The notes: a model not told the origin generated them from the letters alone. A stretch of 64,000 nt of DNA from Liolophura sinensis (GCF_032854445.1 NW_027018051.1:37185-101184); one strand, 5' to 3'; shown: positions 13,846-27,405, numbered from the stretch's first letter. Translations and numbers: made by a program.

Positions 13846-15487
13846 TTGAATGATCATTTATGTCATAATCACGTGCCCAGCAACGGCTCTTACTCCATGG
13901 AAACCAGGGAAATTTGCAATTTTTCAACAGCTGCCGATGCCTGGCTCAATTCCGCATCTTTTGGCACCTTACTGAAGTGGGTCAGTGTTCAGTTGTACTT
14001 TTTACAGCAGACTGTATCAAGTACCTTGTGTTTCTCACGTACAAATGGTGTGGTTTTTCTACACGTAGATAAAGACATTGAGATTGTCTTTGCACTTAGA
14101 AGTAAGACAATTGCTGGGTGAGTTAAATGGGCTTAGCCAAAGATTTCAGGTCTTCTGGCTACCGAAGGGCACATAACTTATAGTCAAAAGTTGAATATAG
14201 TAATGACCAGTCGCGATTGTACAGAGTACAGTGTAGCCGATTTCAATTAACAAAAAGACCAGGCAAAAATGCAAAGTGCGAAAACTGTTCCAGTGCTGCT
14301 GGTAAGAGGCTAATCCGACGTATTTTGTGACGAGAAATCGAATGGTGCAAACCGCGTTGCTCTCCGACCAATACTTTTGCCTGTAGCGACAACTGAATGA
14401 TCATTTATGTCATAATCACGTGCACAGCAACGGCTCTTACTCCATGGAAACCAGGGAAATGGCAATTTTTCAACAGCTGCCGATGCCTGGCCCAATTCCG
14501 CATCTTTTGGCACTTATAAATGTGGGTCAGTGTTTAGTTGTACTTTTTACAGCAGACTGTATCAAGTACCTGTGTTTTTTAATGTACAAATGGTGTGGTT
14601 TTTCTACACGTAGATAAAGACATTGAGATTGTCTTGGACTTAGAAGTAAGGCAATTGCTGGGTGAGTTAAATGGGCTTGGCCCAAAGATTTCAGGTCTTC
14701 TGGGCTACCGAATGGCACATAACTTATAGGCAAAAGTTGAATATAGTAATGACCAGTCGCGATTGTACAGAGTACAGTGTAGCCGATTTCAATTAACAAA
14801 AAGACCAGGCAAAAATGCAAAAGTGCGAAAACTGTTCCAGTGCTGCTGGTAAGAGGCTAATCCGACGTATTTTGTGACGAGAAATCGAATGGTGCAAACC
14901 GCCTTGCTCTCCGACCAATACTTTTGGCTGTACTGACAATTGAATGATCATTTATGTCATAATCACGTGCCCAGCAACGGCTCTTACTCCATGGAAACCA
15001 GGGAAATTTGCAATTTTTCAACAGCTGCGATGCCTGGCTCAATTCCGCATCTTTTGGCACCTTACTGAAGTGGGTCAGTGTTCAGTTGTACTTTTTACAG
15101 CAGACTGTATCAAGTACCTTGTGTTTCTCACGTACAAATGGTGTGGTTTTTCTACACGTAGATAAAGACATTGAGATTGTCTTGCACTTAGAAGTAAGGC
15201 AATTGTTGGGTGAGTTAAATGGGCTTAGCCCAAAGATTTCAGGTCTTCTGGGCTACCGAAGGGCACATAACTTATAGTCAAAAGTTGGAATATAGTAATG
15301 ACCAGTCGCGATTGTACAGAGTACAGTGTAGCCGATTTCATTAACAAAAAGACCAGGCAAAAATGCAAAAGTGGAAAAACTGTTCCAGTGCTGTTGGTAA
15401 GAGGCTAATCCGACGTATTTTGTGACGAGAAATCGAATGGTGCAAACCGCGTTGCTCTCCGACCAATACTTTTGGCTGTAGCGACAA

Positions 15488-17126
15488 TTGCATGATTATT
15501 TATGTCATAATCACGTGCCCAGCAACGGCTCTTGCTCCATGGAAACCAGGGAAATTTGCAATTTTTCAACAGCTACCGATGCCTGGCTCAATTCCGCATC
15601 TTTTGGCACCTTACTGAAGTGGGTCAGTGTTCAGTTGTTCTTTTTACAGCAGACTGTATCAAGTACCTTGTGTTTATCACGTACAAATGGTGTGGTTTTT
15701 CTACACGTAGATAAAGACATTGAGATTGTCTTGGACTTAGAAGTGAGACAATTGCTGGTGAGTTGAATGGGCTTGGCCCAAAGATTTCAGGTCTTCTGGG
15801 CTACCAAAGGGCACATAACTTATAGTGAAAAGTTGAATATAGTAATGACCAGTCGCGATTGTACAGAGTACAGTGTAGCCGATTTCAATTAACAAAAAGA
15901 CCAGGTAAAAATACAAAAGTGGAAAACTGTTCCAATGCTGCTTGGTAAGAGGCTAATCCGACGTATTTTTGTGACGACAATCGAATGGTGCAAACCGCGT
16001 TGCTCTCCGACCAATACTTTTGGCTGTAGTGACAATTGAATGATCATTTATGTCATAATCACGTGCCCTGCAACGGCTCTTACTCAATGGAAACCAGGGA
16101 AATTTGCAATTTTTCAACAGCTGCCGATGCCTGTCTCAATTCCGCATCTTTTGGCACCTTACTGAAGTGAGTCAGTGTTCATTTTTACAGCAGACTGTAT
16201 CAAGTACCTTGTGTTTTTCACGTACAAATGGTGTGGTTTTTCTACACGTAGATAAAGACATTGAGATTGTCTTGCACTTAGAAGTAAGACAATTGCTGGG
16301 TGAGTTAAATGGGCTTGGCCCAAAGATTTCAGGTCTTCTGGGCTACCGAAGGGCACATAACTTATAGTCAAAAGTTGAATATAGTAATGACCAGTCGCGA
16401 TTGTACAGAGTACAGTGTAGCCGATTTCAATTAACAAAAAGACCAGGCAAAAATGCAAAAGTGCGAAAACTGTTCCAGTGCTGCTGGTAAGAGGCTAATC
16501 CGACGTATTTTGTGACGACAAATCGAATGGTGCAAACCGCGTTGCTCTCCGACCAATACTTTTGGCTGTAGTGACAATTGAATGATCATTTATGTCATAA
16601 TCACGTGCCCAGCAACGGCTCTTACTCCATGGAAACCAGGGAAATTGGCAATTTTTCAACAGCTGCCGATGCCTGGCTCAATTCCGCATCTTTTGGCACC
16701 TTACTGAAGTGGGTCAGTGTTCAGTTGTACTTTTTACAGCAGACTGTATCAAGAACCTTGTGTTTCTCACGTACAAATGGTGTGGTTTTTCTACACGTAG
16801 ACAAAGACATTGAGATTGTCTTGCACTTAGAAGTAAGGCAATTGCTGGGTGAGTTAAATGGGCTTAGCCCAAAGATTTGACGTCTTCTGGGCTACCGAAG
16901 GGCACATAACTTATAGTCAAAAGTTGAATATAGTAATGACCAGTCGCGATTGTACAGAGTACAGTGTAGCCGATTTCAATTAACAAAAAGACCAGGCAAA
17001 AATGCAAAAGTGCGAAAACTGTTCCAGTGCTGCTGGTAAGAGGCTAATCCGACGTATTTTGTGACAAAAAATCGAATGGTGCAAACCGCGTTGCTCTCCG
17101 ACCAATACTTTTGGCTGTAGTGACAA
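15488..17126 (+). repeat. Block duplicate of 7164-8810 (offset ~8.32 kb)
   Basis: Three class A units match 7164, 7713 and 8259. Shared changes are the CATGATTATT head, CCAGGTAAAAATACAAAAG with CCAATGCTGC, and GTGCCCTGCAACGG. The unit at 12103 has the same head but a different 3' end, so the exchange point lies inside that monomer. Confidence 0.85.
16036..16577 (+). repeat. Length variant: 542-bp class A monomer
   Basis: Seven bases are missing near 16181, joining GTGTTCA to TTTTTACAG. The related unit at 7713 has the intact sequence. Confidence 0.88.
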
Positions 17127-18875
17127 TTGAATGATCATTTATGTCATAATCACGTGCCCAGCAACGGCTCTTACTCCATGGAAACCAGGGAAATTGGCAA
17201 TTTTTCAACAGCTGCCGATACCTGGCCCAATTCCGCATCTTTTGGCACCTTATAAATGTGGGTCAGTGTTTAGTTGTACTTTTTACAGCAGACTGTATCA
17301 AGTACCTTGTGTTTTTCACGTACAAATGGTGTGGTTTTTCTACACGTAGATAAAGACATTGAGATTGTCTTGGAGTAAGACAATTGCTGGGTGAGTTAAA
17401 TGGGCTTAGCCCAAAGATTTGACGTCTTCTGGGCTACCGAAGGGCACATAATTTATAGTCAAAAGTTGAATAACTTAGAAGTAAGACAATTGCTGGGTGA
17501 GTTAAATGGGCTTAGCCCAAAGATTTCAGGTCTTCTGGGCTACCGAAGGGCACATAACTTATAGTCAAAAGTTGAATATAGTAATGACCAGTCGCGATTG
17601 TACAGAGTACAATGTAGCCGATTTCAATTAACAAAAAGACCAGGCAAAAATGCAAAAGTGCGAAAACTGTTCCAGTGCTGCTGGTAAGAGGCTAATCCGA
17701 CGTATTTTGTGACGAGAAATCGAATGGTGCAAACCGCCTTGCTCTCCGACCAATACTTTTGGCTGTAGTGACAATTGAATGATCATTTATGTCATAATCA
17801 CGTGCCCAGCAACGGCTCTTACTCCATGGAAACCAGGGAAATTTGCAATTTTTCAACAGCTGCCGATGCCTGGCTCAATTCCGCATCTTTTGGCACCTTA
17901 CTGAAGTGGGTCAGTGTTCAGTTGTACTTTTTACAGCAGACTGTATCAAGTACCTTGTGTTTCTCACGTACAAATGGTGTGGTTTTTCTACACGTAGATA
18001 AAGACATTGAGATTGTCTTGCACTTAGAAGTAAGACAATTGCTGGGTGAGTTAAATGGGCTTAGCCCAAAGATTTCAGGTCTTCTGGGCTACCGAAAGGC
18101 ACATAACTTATAGTCAAAAGTTGAATATAGTAATGACCAGTCGCGATTGTACAGAGTACAGTGTAGCCGATTTCAATTAACAAAAGACCAGGCAAAAAAT
18201 GCAAAAGTGCGAAAACTGTTCCAGTGCTGCTGGTAAGAGGCTAATCCGACGTATTTTGTGACGAGAATCGAATGGTGCAAACCGCGTTGCTCTCCGACCC
18301 AATACTTTTGCCTGTAGCGACAACTGAATGATCATTTATGTCATAATCACGTGCACAGCAACGCTCCTTAACTCCATGGAAACCAGGGAAATTGGCAATT
18401 TTTCAACGAGCTGCCGAATGCCTGGCCCAATTCCGCATCTTTTGGCACCTTATAAATGTGGGTCAGTGTTTAGTTGTACTTTTTACAGCAGACTGTATCA
18501 AGTACCTTGTGTTTTTTATGTACAAATGGTGTGGTTTTTCTACACGTAGATAAAGACATTCAGATTGTCTTGGACTTAGAAGTAAGGCAATTGCTGGGTG
18601 AGTTAAATGGGCTTAGCCCAAAGATTTCAGATCTTCTGGGCTACCGAATGGCACATAACTTATAGGCAAAAGTTGAATATAGTAATGACCAGTCGCGATT
18701 GTACAGAGTACAGTGTAGCCGATTTCAATTAACAAAAAGACCAGGCAAAAACGCAAAAGTGCGAAAACTGTTCCAGTGCTGCTGGTAAGACGGTAATCCG
18801 ACGTATTTTGTGACGAGAAATCGAATGGTGCAAACCGCGTTGCTCTCCGACCAATACTTTTGCCTGTAGCGACAA
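16578..18875 (+). repeat. Block duplicate of 12652-14939 (offset ~3.93 kb)
   Basis: Four units (A, elongated B, A, B) match 12652, 13200, 13846 and 14393. Shared changes include GTAGACAAAG (12652, 16578), ACAATGTAG (13200, 17127) and CAACTGAATG with TATAGGCAAAAG (14393, 18324). The first three units recur again at 19425-21171, offset 2,847. Confidence 0.87.
17127..17774 (+). repeat. Elongated class B monomer (648 bp), cleanest example
   Basis: The first, shortened copy of the internal duplication spans 17374-17472 (99 bp) and the full 106-bp copy spans 17473-17578. The arithmetic fits exactly: 549 + 106 - 7 = 648. The two copies differ at the GATTTGACG versus GATTTCAGG position, so they have diverged or been partly converted since duplication. 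Confidence 0.95.
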
Positions 18876-19973
18876 TTGAATGATCATTTATGTCATAATC
18901 ACGTGCACAGCAACGGCTCTTACTCCATGGAAACCAGGGAAATTTGCAATTTTTCAACAGCTGCCGATGCCTGGCTCAATTCCGCATCTTTTGGCACCTT
19001 ATTCATGTGGGTCTGTGGTCAGTTGTACTTTTTACAGCAGACTGTATCAAGTACCTTGTGTTTTTCACGTACAAATGGTGTGGTTTTTCTACACGTAGAT
19101 AAAGACATTGAGATTGTCTTGGACTTAGAAGTAAGACAATTGCTGGGTGAGTTAAATGGGCTTGGCCCAAAGATTTCAGGTCTTCTGGGCTACCGAAGGG
19201 CACATAACTTATAGTCAAAAGTTGAATATAGTAATGACCAGTCGCGATTGTACAGAGTACAGTGTAGCCGATTTCAATTAACAAAAAGACCAGGCAAAAA
19301 TGCAAAAGTGCGAAAACTGTTCCAGTGCTGCTGGTAAGAGGCTAATCCGACGTATTTTGTGACGACAAATCGAATGGTGCAAACCGCGTTGCTCTCCGAC
19401 CAATACTTTTGGCTGTAGTGACAATTGAATGATCATTTATGTCATAATCACGTGCCCAGCAACGGCTCTTACTCCATGGAAACCAGGGAAATTTGCAATT
19501 TTTCAACAGCTGCCGATGCCTGGCTCAATTCCGCATCTTTTGGCACCTTACTGAAGTGGGTCAGTGTTCAGTTGTACTTTTTACAGCAGACTGTATCAAG
19601 AACCTTGTGTTTCTCACGTACAAATGGTGTGGTTTTTCTACACGTAGACAAAGACATTGAGATTGTCTTGCACTTAGAAGTAAGGCAATTGCTGGGTGAG
19701 TTAAATGGGCTTAGCCCAAAGATTTGACGTCTTCTGGGCTACCGAAGGGCACATAACTTATAGTCAAAAGTTGAATATAGTAATGACCAGTCGCGATTGT
19801 ACAGAGTACAGTGTAGCCGATTTCAATTAACAAAAAGACCAGGCAAAAATGCAAAAGTGCGAAAACTGTTCCAGTGCTGCTGGTAAGAGGCTAATCCGAC
19901 GTATTTTGTGACAAAAAATCGAATGGTGCAAACCGCGTTGCTCTCCGACCAATACTTTTGGCTGTAGTGACAA

Positions 19974-20621
19974 TTGAATGATCATTTATGTCATAATCAC
20001 GTGCACAGCAACGGCTCTTACTCCATGGAAACCAGGGAAATTGGCAATTTTTCAACAGCTGCCGATACCTGGCCCAATTCCGCATCTTTTGGCACCTTAT
20101 CAATGTGGGTCAGTGTTTAGTTGTACTTTTTACAGCAGACTGTATCAAGTACCTTGTGTTTTTCACGTACAAATGGTGTGGTTTTTCTACACGTAGATAA
20201 AGACATTGAGATTGTCTTGGAGTAAGACAATTGCTGGGTGAGTTAAATGGGCTTAGCCCAAAGATTTGACGTCTTCTGGGCTACCGAAGGGCACATAACT
20301 TATAGTCAAAAGTTGAATAACTTAGAAGTAAGACAATTGCTGGGTGAGTTAAATGGGCTTAGCCCAAAGATTTGACGTCTTCTGGGCTACCGAAGGGCAC
20401 ATAACTTATAGTCAAAAGTTGAATATAGTAATGACCAGTCGCGATTGTACAGAGTACAGTGTAGTCGATTTCAATTAACAAAAAGACCAGGCAAAAATGC
20501 AAAAGTGCGAAAACTGTTCCAGTGCTGCTGGTAAGAGGCTAATCCGACGTATTTTGTGACGAGAAATCCAATGGTGCAAACCGCCTTGCTCTCCGACCAA
20601 TACTTTTGGCTGTAGTGACAA
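19974..20621 (+). repeat. Elongated class B monomer (648 bp)
   Basis: Same junction as at 17127; the second copy starts at 20320. Here both copies read GATTTGACG, unlike the copy at 17127. The diagnostic block reads CTTATCAATG, a one-base change from class B. It is matched by the unit at 27955, 7,981 bp downstream. Confidence 0.93.
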
Positions 20622-21171
20622 TTGAATGATCATTTATGTCATAATCACGTGCCCAGCAACGGCTCTTACTCCATGGAAACCAGGGAAATTTGCAATTTTT
20701 CAACAGCTGCCGATGCCTGGCTCAATTCCGCATCTTTTGGCACCTTACTGAAGTGGGTCAGTGTTCAGTTGTACTTTTTACAGCAGACTGTATCAAGTAC
20801 CTTGTGTTTCTCACGTACAAATGGTGTGGTTTTTCTACACGTAGATAAAGACATTGAGATTGTCTTGCACTTAGAAGTAAGACAATTGCTGGGTGAGTTA
20901 AATGGGCTTAGCCCAAAGATTTGACGTCTTCTGGGCTACCGAAAGGCACATAACTTATAGTCAAAAGTTGAATATAGTAATGACCAGTCGCGATTGTACA
21001 GAGTACAGTGTAGCCGATTTCAATTAACAAAAAGACCAGGCAAAAATGCAAAAGTGGAAAAACTGTTCCAGTGCTGCTGGTAAGAGGCTAATCCGACGTA
21101 TTTTTGTGACGAGAAATCGAATGGTGCAAACCGCGTTGCTCTCCGACCAAAACGTTTGGCTGTAGCGACAA

Positions 21172-21816
21172 TTGAATGATCATTAATGTCATAATCACGT
21201 GCCCAGCAACGGCTCTTACTCCATGGAAACCAGGGAAATTGGCAATTTTTCAACAGCTGCCGATGCCTGGCCCAATTCCGCATCTTTTGGCACCTTATAA
21301 ATGTGGGTCAGTGTTTAGTTGTACTTTTTACAGCAGGACTGTATCAAGTACCTTGTAATTTTCACGTACAAATGGTGTGGTTTTCTACACGGTAGATAAA
21401 GACATTGAGATTGTCTTGGAGTAAGACAATTGCTGGGTGAGTTAAATGGGCTTAGCCCAAGATTTGACGTCTTCTGGGCTACCGAAGGGCACATAACTTA
21501 TAGTCAAAAGTTGAATAACTTAGAAGTAAGACAATTGCTGGGTGAGTTAAATGGGCTTAGCCCAAAGATTTGACGTCTTCTGGGCTACCGAAGGGCACAT
21601 AACTTATAGTCAAAAGTTAAATATAGTAATGACCAGTCGCGATTGTACAGAGTACAGTGTAGTCGATTTCAATTAACAAAAGACCAGGCAAAAATGCAAA
21701 AGTGCGAAAACTGTTCCAGTGCTGCTGGTAAGAGGCTAATCCGACGTATTTTGTGACGAGAAATCGAATGGTGCAAACCGCCTTCTCTCCGACCAATCCC
21801 TTTGGTGTAGTGACAA
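21172..21816 (+). repeat. Elongated class B monomer (645 bp)
   Basis: Same duplication junction, second copy starting at about 21518. The head reads CATTAATGTCATAATC, as in units 22363, 29152 and 30350. Several one-base indels (for example CAGCAGGACTG near 21334 and CACGGTAG near 21389) are absent from its counterpart at 29152. Confidence 0.92.
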
Positions 21817-24014
21817 TTGAATGATCATTTATGTCATAATCACGTGCCAGCAACGGCTCTTACTCCATGGAAACCAGGGAAATTTGCAATTTTCAACAGC
21901 TGCCGATGCCTGGCTCAATTCCGCATCTTTTGGCACCTTACTGAAGTGGGTCAGTGTTCAGTTGTACTTTTACAGCAGACTGTATCAAGTACCTTGTGTT
22001 TCTCACGTACAAATGGTGTGGTTTTTTCTACACGTAGATAAAGACATTGAGATTGTCTTGCACTTAGAAGTAAGACAATTGCTGGGTGAGTTAAATGGGC
22101 TTAGCCCAAAGATTTGACGTCTTCTGGGCTACCGAAGGCACATAACTTATAGTCAAAAGTTGAATATAGTAATGACCAGTCGCGATTGTACAGAGTACAG
22201 TGTAGCCGATTTCAATTATCAAAAAGACCAGGCAAAAATGCAAAAGTGGAATAACTGTTCCAGTGCTGCTGGTAAGAGGCTAATCCGACGTATTTTGTGA
22301 CGAGAAATCGAATGGTGCAAACCGCGTTGCTCTCCGACCAAAACGTTTCGCTGTAGCGACAATTGAATGATCATTAATGTCATAATCACGTGCCCAGCAA
22401 CGGCTCTTACTCCATGGAAACCAGGGATATTTGCAATTTTTTAACAGCTGCCGATGCCTGGCCCAATTCCGCACCTTTTGGCACCTTATAAATGTGGGTC
22501 AGTGTTTAGTTGTACTTTTTACAGCAGACTGTATCAAGTACCTTGTGTTTTTCACGTACAAATGGTGTGGTTTTTCTACACGTAGATAAAGACATTGAGA
22601 TTGTCTTGCACTTAGAAGTAAGACAATTGCTGGGTGAGTTAAATGGGCTTAGCCCAAAGATTTGACGTCTTCTGGGCTACCGAAGGGCACATAACTTATA
22701 GTCAAAAGTTGAATATAGCAATGGACCAGTCGCGATTGTACAGAGTACAGTGTAGCCGATTTCAATTAACAAAAAGACCAGGCAAAAATGCAAAATTGGA
22801 AAAATTGTTCCAGTGCTGCTGGTAAGAGGCCTAATCCGACGTATTTTGTGACGACAAATCGAATGGTCGCAAACCGCGTTGCTCTCCGACCAATACTTTT
22901 GCCTGTAGCGACAATTGAATGATCATTTATGTCATAATCACGTGCACAGCAACGGCTCTTACTCCATGGAAACCAGGAAAATTGGCAATTTTTCAACAGC
23001 TGCCGATACCTGGCTCAATTCGCATCTTTTGGCACCTTATAAATGTGGGTCTGTGGTCAGTTGTACTTTTTACAGCAGACTGTATCAAGTACCCCTTGTG
23101 TTTTTTATGTACAAATGGTGTGGGTTTTTCTACACGTAGATAAAGACATTGAGATTGTCTTGGACTGAGAAGTAAGACAATTGCCGGGTGAGTTAAATTT
23201 GCTTAGCCCAAAGATTTCAGGTCTTCTGGGCTACCGAAGGGCACATAACTTATAGTCAAAAGTTGAATATAGTAATGACCAGTCGCGATTGTACAGAGTA
23301 CCGTGTAGCCGATTTCAATTAACAAAAAGATCAGGTAAAAGTGCAAAACTGGAAAAACTGCTCCCAGTGCTGCTGGAAGAGGCTAATCCGACGTATTTTG
23401 TGACGAGAAATCGAATGGTGCAAACCGCGTTGCTCTCCGACCAATACTTTTGGCTGTAGTGACAATTGAATGATCATTTATGTCATAATCACGTGCCCAG
23501 CAACGGCTCTTACTCCATGGAAACCAGGGAAATTGGCAATTTTTCAACAGCTGCCGATGCTGGCCCAATTCCGCATCTTTTGGCACCTTATAAATGTGGG
23601 TCAGTGTTTAGTTGTACTTTTTACAGCAGACTGTATCAAGTACCTTGTGATTTTTATGTACAAATGGTGTGGTTTTTCTACACGTAGATAAAGACATTGA
23701 GATTGTCTTGGACTTAGAAGTAAGGCAATTGCTGGGTGAGTTAAATGGGCTTAGCCCAAAGATTTCAGATCTTCTGGGCTACCGAATGGCACATAACTTA
23801 TAGGCAAAAGTTGAATATAGTAATGACCAGTCCGCGATTGTACAGAGTACAGTGTAGCCGATTTCAATTAACAAAACGACCAGGCAAAAACGCAAAATTG
23901 GAAAAACTGTTCCAGTGCTGCTGGTAAGAGGGTAATCCGACGTATTTTGTGACGAGAAATCGAATGGTGCAAACCGCGTTGCTCTCCGACCAATACTTTT
24001 GCCTGTAGCGACAA

Positions 24015-24560
24015 TTGAATGATCATTTATGTCATAATCACGTGCACAGCAACGGCTCTTACTCCATGGAAACCAGGGAAATTTGCAATTTTTCAACAGC
24101 TGCCGATGCCTGGCTCAATTCCGCATCTTTTGGCACCTTATTCATGTGGGTCAGTTGTACTTTTTACAGCAGACTGTATCAAGTACCTTGTGTTTTTCAC
24201 GTACAAATGGTGTGGTTTTTCTACACGTAGGATAAAGACATTGAGATTGTCTTGGACTTAGAAGTAAGACAAATTGCTGGGTGAGTTAAATGGGCTTGGC
24301 CCAAAGATTTCAGGTCTTCTGGGCTACCGAAGGGCACATAACTTATAGTCAAAAGTTGAATATAGTAATTGACCAGTCGCGATTGTACAGAGTACAGTGT
24401 AGCCGATTTCAATTAACAAAAAGACCAGGCAAAAAATGCAAAAGTGCGAAAACTGTTCCAGTGCTGCTGGTAAGAGGCTAATCCGACGTATTTTGTGACG
24501 ACAAATCGAATGGTGCAAACCGCGTTGCTCTCCGACCAATACTTTTGGCTGTAGTGACAA
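24015..24560 (+). repeat. Length variant: class C monomer with 7-bp deletion
   Basis: GTGGGTCAGTTG replaces the class C sequence with TCTGTGGTC near 24150. The lost 7 bases lie between two GGTC strings, consistent with slippage. Four scattered one-base insertions bring the total to 546 bp. The counterpart at 26857 is intact. Confidence 0.88.
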
Positions 24561-25109
24561 TTGAATGATCATTTATGTCATAATCACGTGCCCAGCAACG
24601 GCTCTTACTCCATGGAAACCAGGGAAATTTGCAATTTTTCAACAGCTGCCGATGCCTGGCTCAATTCCGCATCTTTTTGGCACCTTACTGATGAGGGTCA
24701 GTGTTCAGTTGTACTTTTTACAGCAGACTGTATCAAGAACCTTGTGTTTCTCACGTACAAATGGTGGTGGATTTTTCTACACGTAGACAAAGACATTGAG
24801 ATTGTCTTGCACTTAGAAGTAAGGCAATTGCTGGGTGAGTTAAATGGGCTTAGCCCAAAGATTTGACGTCTCTGGGCTACCGAAGGGCACATAACTTATA
24901 GTCAAAAGTTGAATATAGTAATGACCAGTCGCGATTGTACAGAGTACAGTGTAGCCGATTTCAATTAACAAAAAGACCAGGCAAAAATGCAAAAGTGCGA
25001 AAACTGTTCCAGTGCTGCTGGTAAGAGGCTAATCCGACGTATTTGTGACAAAAAATCGAATGGTGCAAACCGCGTTGCTCTCCGACCAATACTTTTGCTG
25101 TAGTGACAA

Positions 25110-25758
25110 TTGAATGATCATTTATGTCATAATCACGTGCACAGCAACGGCTCTTACTCCATGGAAACCAGGAAATTGGCAATTTTTCAACAGCTGCCGG
25201 ATACCTGGCCCAATTCCGCATCTTTTGGCACCTTATAAATGTGGGTCAGTGTTTAGTTGTACTTTTTACAGCAGACTGTATCAAGTACCTTGTGTTTTTC
25301 ACGTACAAATGGTGTGGTTTTTCTACACGTAGATAAAGACATTGAGATTGTCTTGGAGTAAGACAATTGCTGGGTGAGTTAAATGGGCTTAAGCCCAAAG
25401 ATTTGACGTCTTCTGGGCTACCGAAGGGCACATAACTTATAGTCAAAAGTTGAATAACTTAGAAGTAAGACAATTGCTGGGTGAGTTAAATGGGCTTAGC
25501 CCAAAGATTTGACGTCTTCTGGGCTACCGAAGGGCACATAACTTATAGTCAAAAGTTGAATATAGTAATGACCAGTCGCGATTGTACAGAGTACAGTGTA
25601 GCCGATTTCAATTAACAAAAAGACCAGGCAAAAATGCAAAAGTGCGAAAACTGTTCCAGTGCTGCTGGTAAGAGGCTAATCCGACGTATTTTGTGACGAC
25701 AAATCGAATGGTGCAAACCGCGTTGCTCTCCGACCAATACTTTTGCCTGTAGCGACAA
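25110..25758 (+). repeat. Elongated class B monomer (649 bp)
   Basis: Same junction, second copy starting at 25457. Single-base differences such as GCTTAAGCCC near 25388 and GCCGGATACC near 25196 separate it from the otherwise equivalent unit at 27955. Confidence 0.92.
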
Positions 25759-26307
25759 TTGAATGATCATTTATGTCATAATCACGTGCACAGCAACGGC
25801 TCTTACTCCATGGAAACCAGGAAAATTGGCAATTTTTCAACAGCTGCCGATACCTGGCTCAATTCCGCATCTTTTGGCACCTTATAAATGTGGGTCTGTG
25901 GTCAGTTGTACTTTTTACAGCAGACTGTATCAAGTACCTTGTGTTTTTTATGTACAAATGGTGTGGTTTTTCTACACGTAGATAAAGACATTGAGATTGT
26001 CTTGGACTGAGAAGTAAGACAATTGCCGGGTGAGTTAAATTTGCTTAGCCCAAAGATTTCAGGTCTTCTGGGCTACCGAAGGGCACATAACTTATAGTCA
26101 AAAGTTGAATATAGTAATGACCAGTCGCGATTGTACAGAGTACCGTGTAGCCGATTTCAATTAACAAAAAGATCAGGTAAAAGTGCAAAACTGGAAAAAC
26201 TGCTCCAGTGCTGCTGGTAAGAGGCTAATCCGACGTATTTTGTGACGAGAAATCGAATGGTGCAAACCGCGTTGCTCTCCGACCAATACTTTTGGCTGTA
26301 GTGACAA
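25759..26307 (+). repeat. B/C hybrid monomer
   Basis: The diagnostic block joins class B (CTTATAAATGTGGG) to class C (TCTGTGGTC). It also has AATTGCCGGGTGAG and AAATTTGCTTAGCC, changes found in only two other units (22915 and 30899). These three copies share one origin. Confidence 0.92.
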
Positions 26308-26856
26308 TTGAATGATCATTTATGTCATAATCACGTGCACAGCAACGGCTCTTACTCCATGGAAACCAGGGAAATTGGCAATTTTTCAACAGCTGCCGAT
26401 GCCTGGCCCAATTCCGCATCTTTTGGCACCTTATAAATGTGGGTCAGTGTTTAGTTGTACTTTTTACAGCAGACTGTATCAAGTACCTTGTGATTTTTAT
26501 GTACAAATGGTGTGGTTTTTCTACACGTAGATAAAGACATTGAGATTGTCTTGGACTTAGAAGTAAGGCAATTGCTGGGTGAGTTAAATGGGCTTAGCCC
26601 AAAGATTTCAGATCTTCTGGGCTACCGAATGGCACATAACTTATAGGCAAAAGTTGAATATAGTAATGACCAGTCGCGATTGTACAGAGTACAGTGTAGC
26701 CGATTTCAATTAACAAAACGACCAGGCAAAAACGCAAAATTGGAAAAACTGTTCCAGTGCTGCTGGTAAGAGGGTAATCCGACGTATTTTGTGACGAGAA
26801 ATCGAATGGTGCAAACCGCGTTGCTCTCCGACCAATACTTTTGCCTGTAGCGACAA

Positions 26857-27405
26857 TTGAATGATCATTTATGTCATAATCACGTGCACAGCAACGGCTC
26901 TTACTCCATGGAAACCAGGGAAATTTGCAATTTTTCAACAGCTGCCGATGCCTGGCTCAATTCCGCATCTTTTGGCACCTTATTCATGTGGGTCTGTGGT
27001 CAGTTGTACTTTTTACAGCAGACTGTATCAAGTACCTTGTGTTTTTCACGTACAAATGGTGTGGTTTTTCTACACGTAGATAAAGACATTGAGATTGTCT
27101 TGGACTTAGAAGTAAGACAATTGCTGGGTGAGTTAAATGGGCTTGGCCCAAAGATTTCAGGTCTTCTGGGCTACCGAAGGGCACATAACTTATAGTCAAA
27201 AGTTGAATATAGTAATGACCAGTCGCGATTGTACAGAGTACAGTGTAGCCGATTTCAATTAACAAAAAGACCAGGCAAAAATGCAAAAGTGCGAAAACTG
27301 TTCCAGTGCTGCTGGTAAGAGGCTAATCCGACGTATTTTGTGACGACAAATCGAATGGTGCAAACCGCGTTGCTCTCCGACCAATACTTTTGGCTGTAGT
27401 GACAA
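26857..27405 (+). repeat. Representative class C monomer
   Basis: Class C carries TTCATGTGGGTCTGTGGTC in the diagnostic block. Class C starts: 1118, 4407, 8811, 9358, 18876, 24015, 26857, 32547, 34746, 43507, 46258, 47906, 49553, 51749, 53396, 55603, 58888, 59435, 62742. A sub-form with CCTTTTTCATG instead of CCTTATTCATG occurs at 32547, 34746, 43507, 46258, 51749 and 58888, all in domain 3. Fourteen of the 19 follow directly after a class B unit. This copy matches the one at 18876 closely over its whole length. Confidence 0.92.

Larger units (their letters stand above)
22915..25758 (+). repeat. Five-monomer higher-order unit, first copy (2,844 bp)
   Basis: Class order is hybrid, B, C, A, elongated B. 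It repeats immediately as 25759-28602 with the same order and the same length, so this is a true tandem higher-order repeat of two copies. Shared private changes include TTGTGATTTTTATG (units 23466 and 26308) and CTTACTGATGAGG (24561 and 27406). Most differences between the copies are single-base indels in this first copy. Confidence 0.9.

Noticed and set aside
24685-24705. Hammerhead ribozyme core (CTGATGAG)
   Set aside because: It is seen only in units 24561 and 27406, as a variant of CTGAAGTG. No GAAA partner or flanking stems are at the required spacing.
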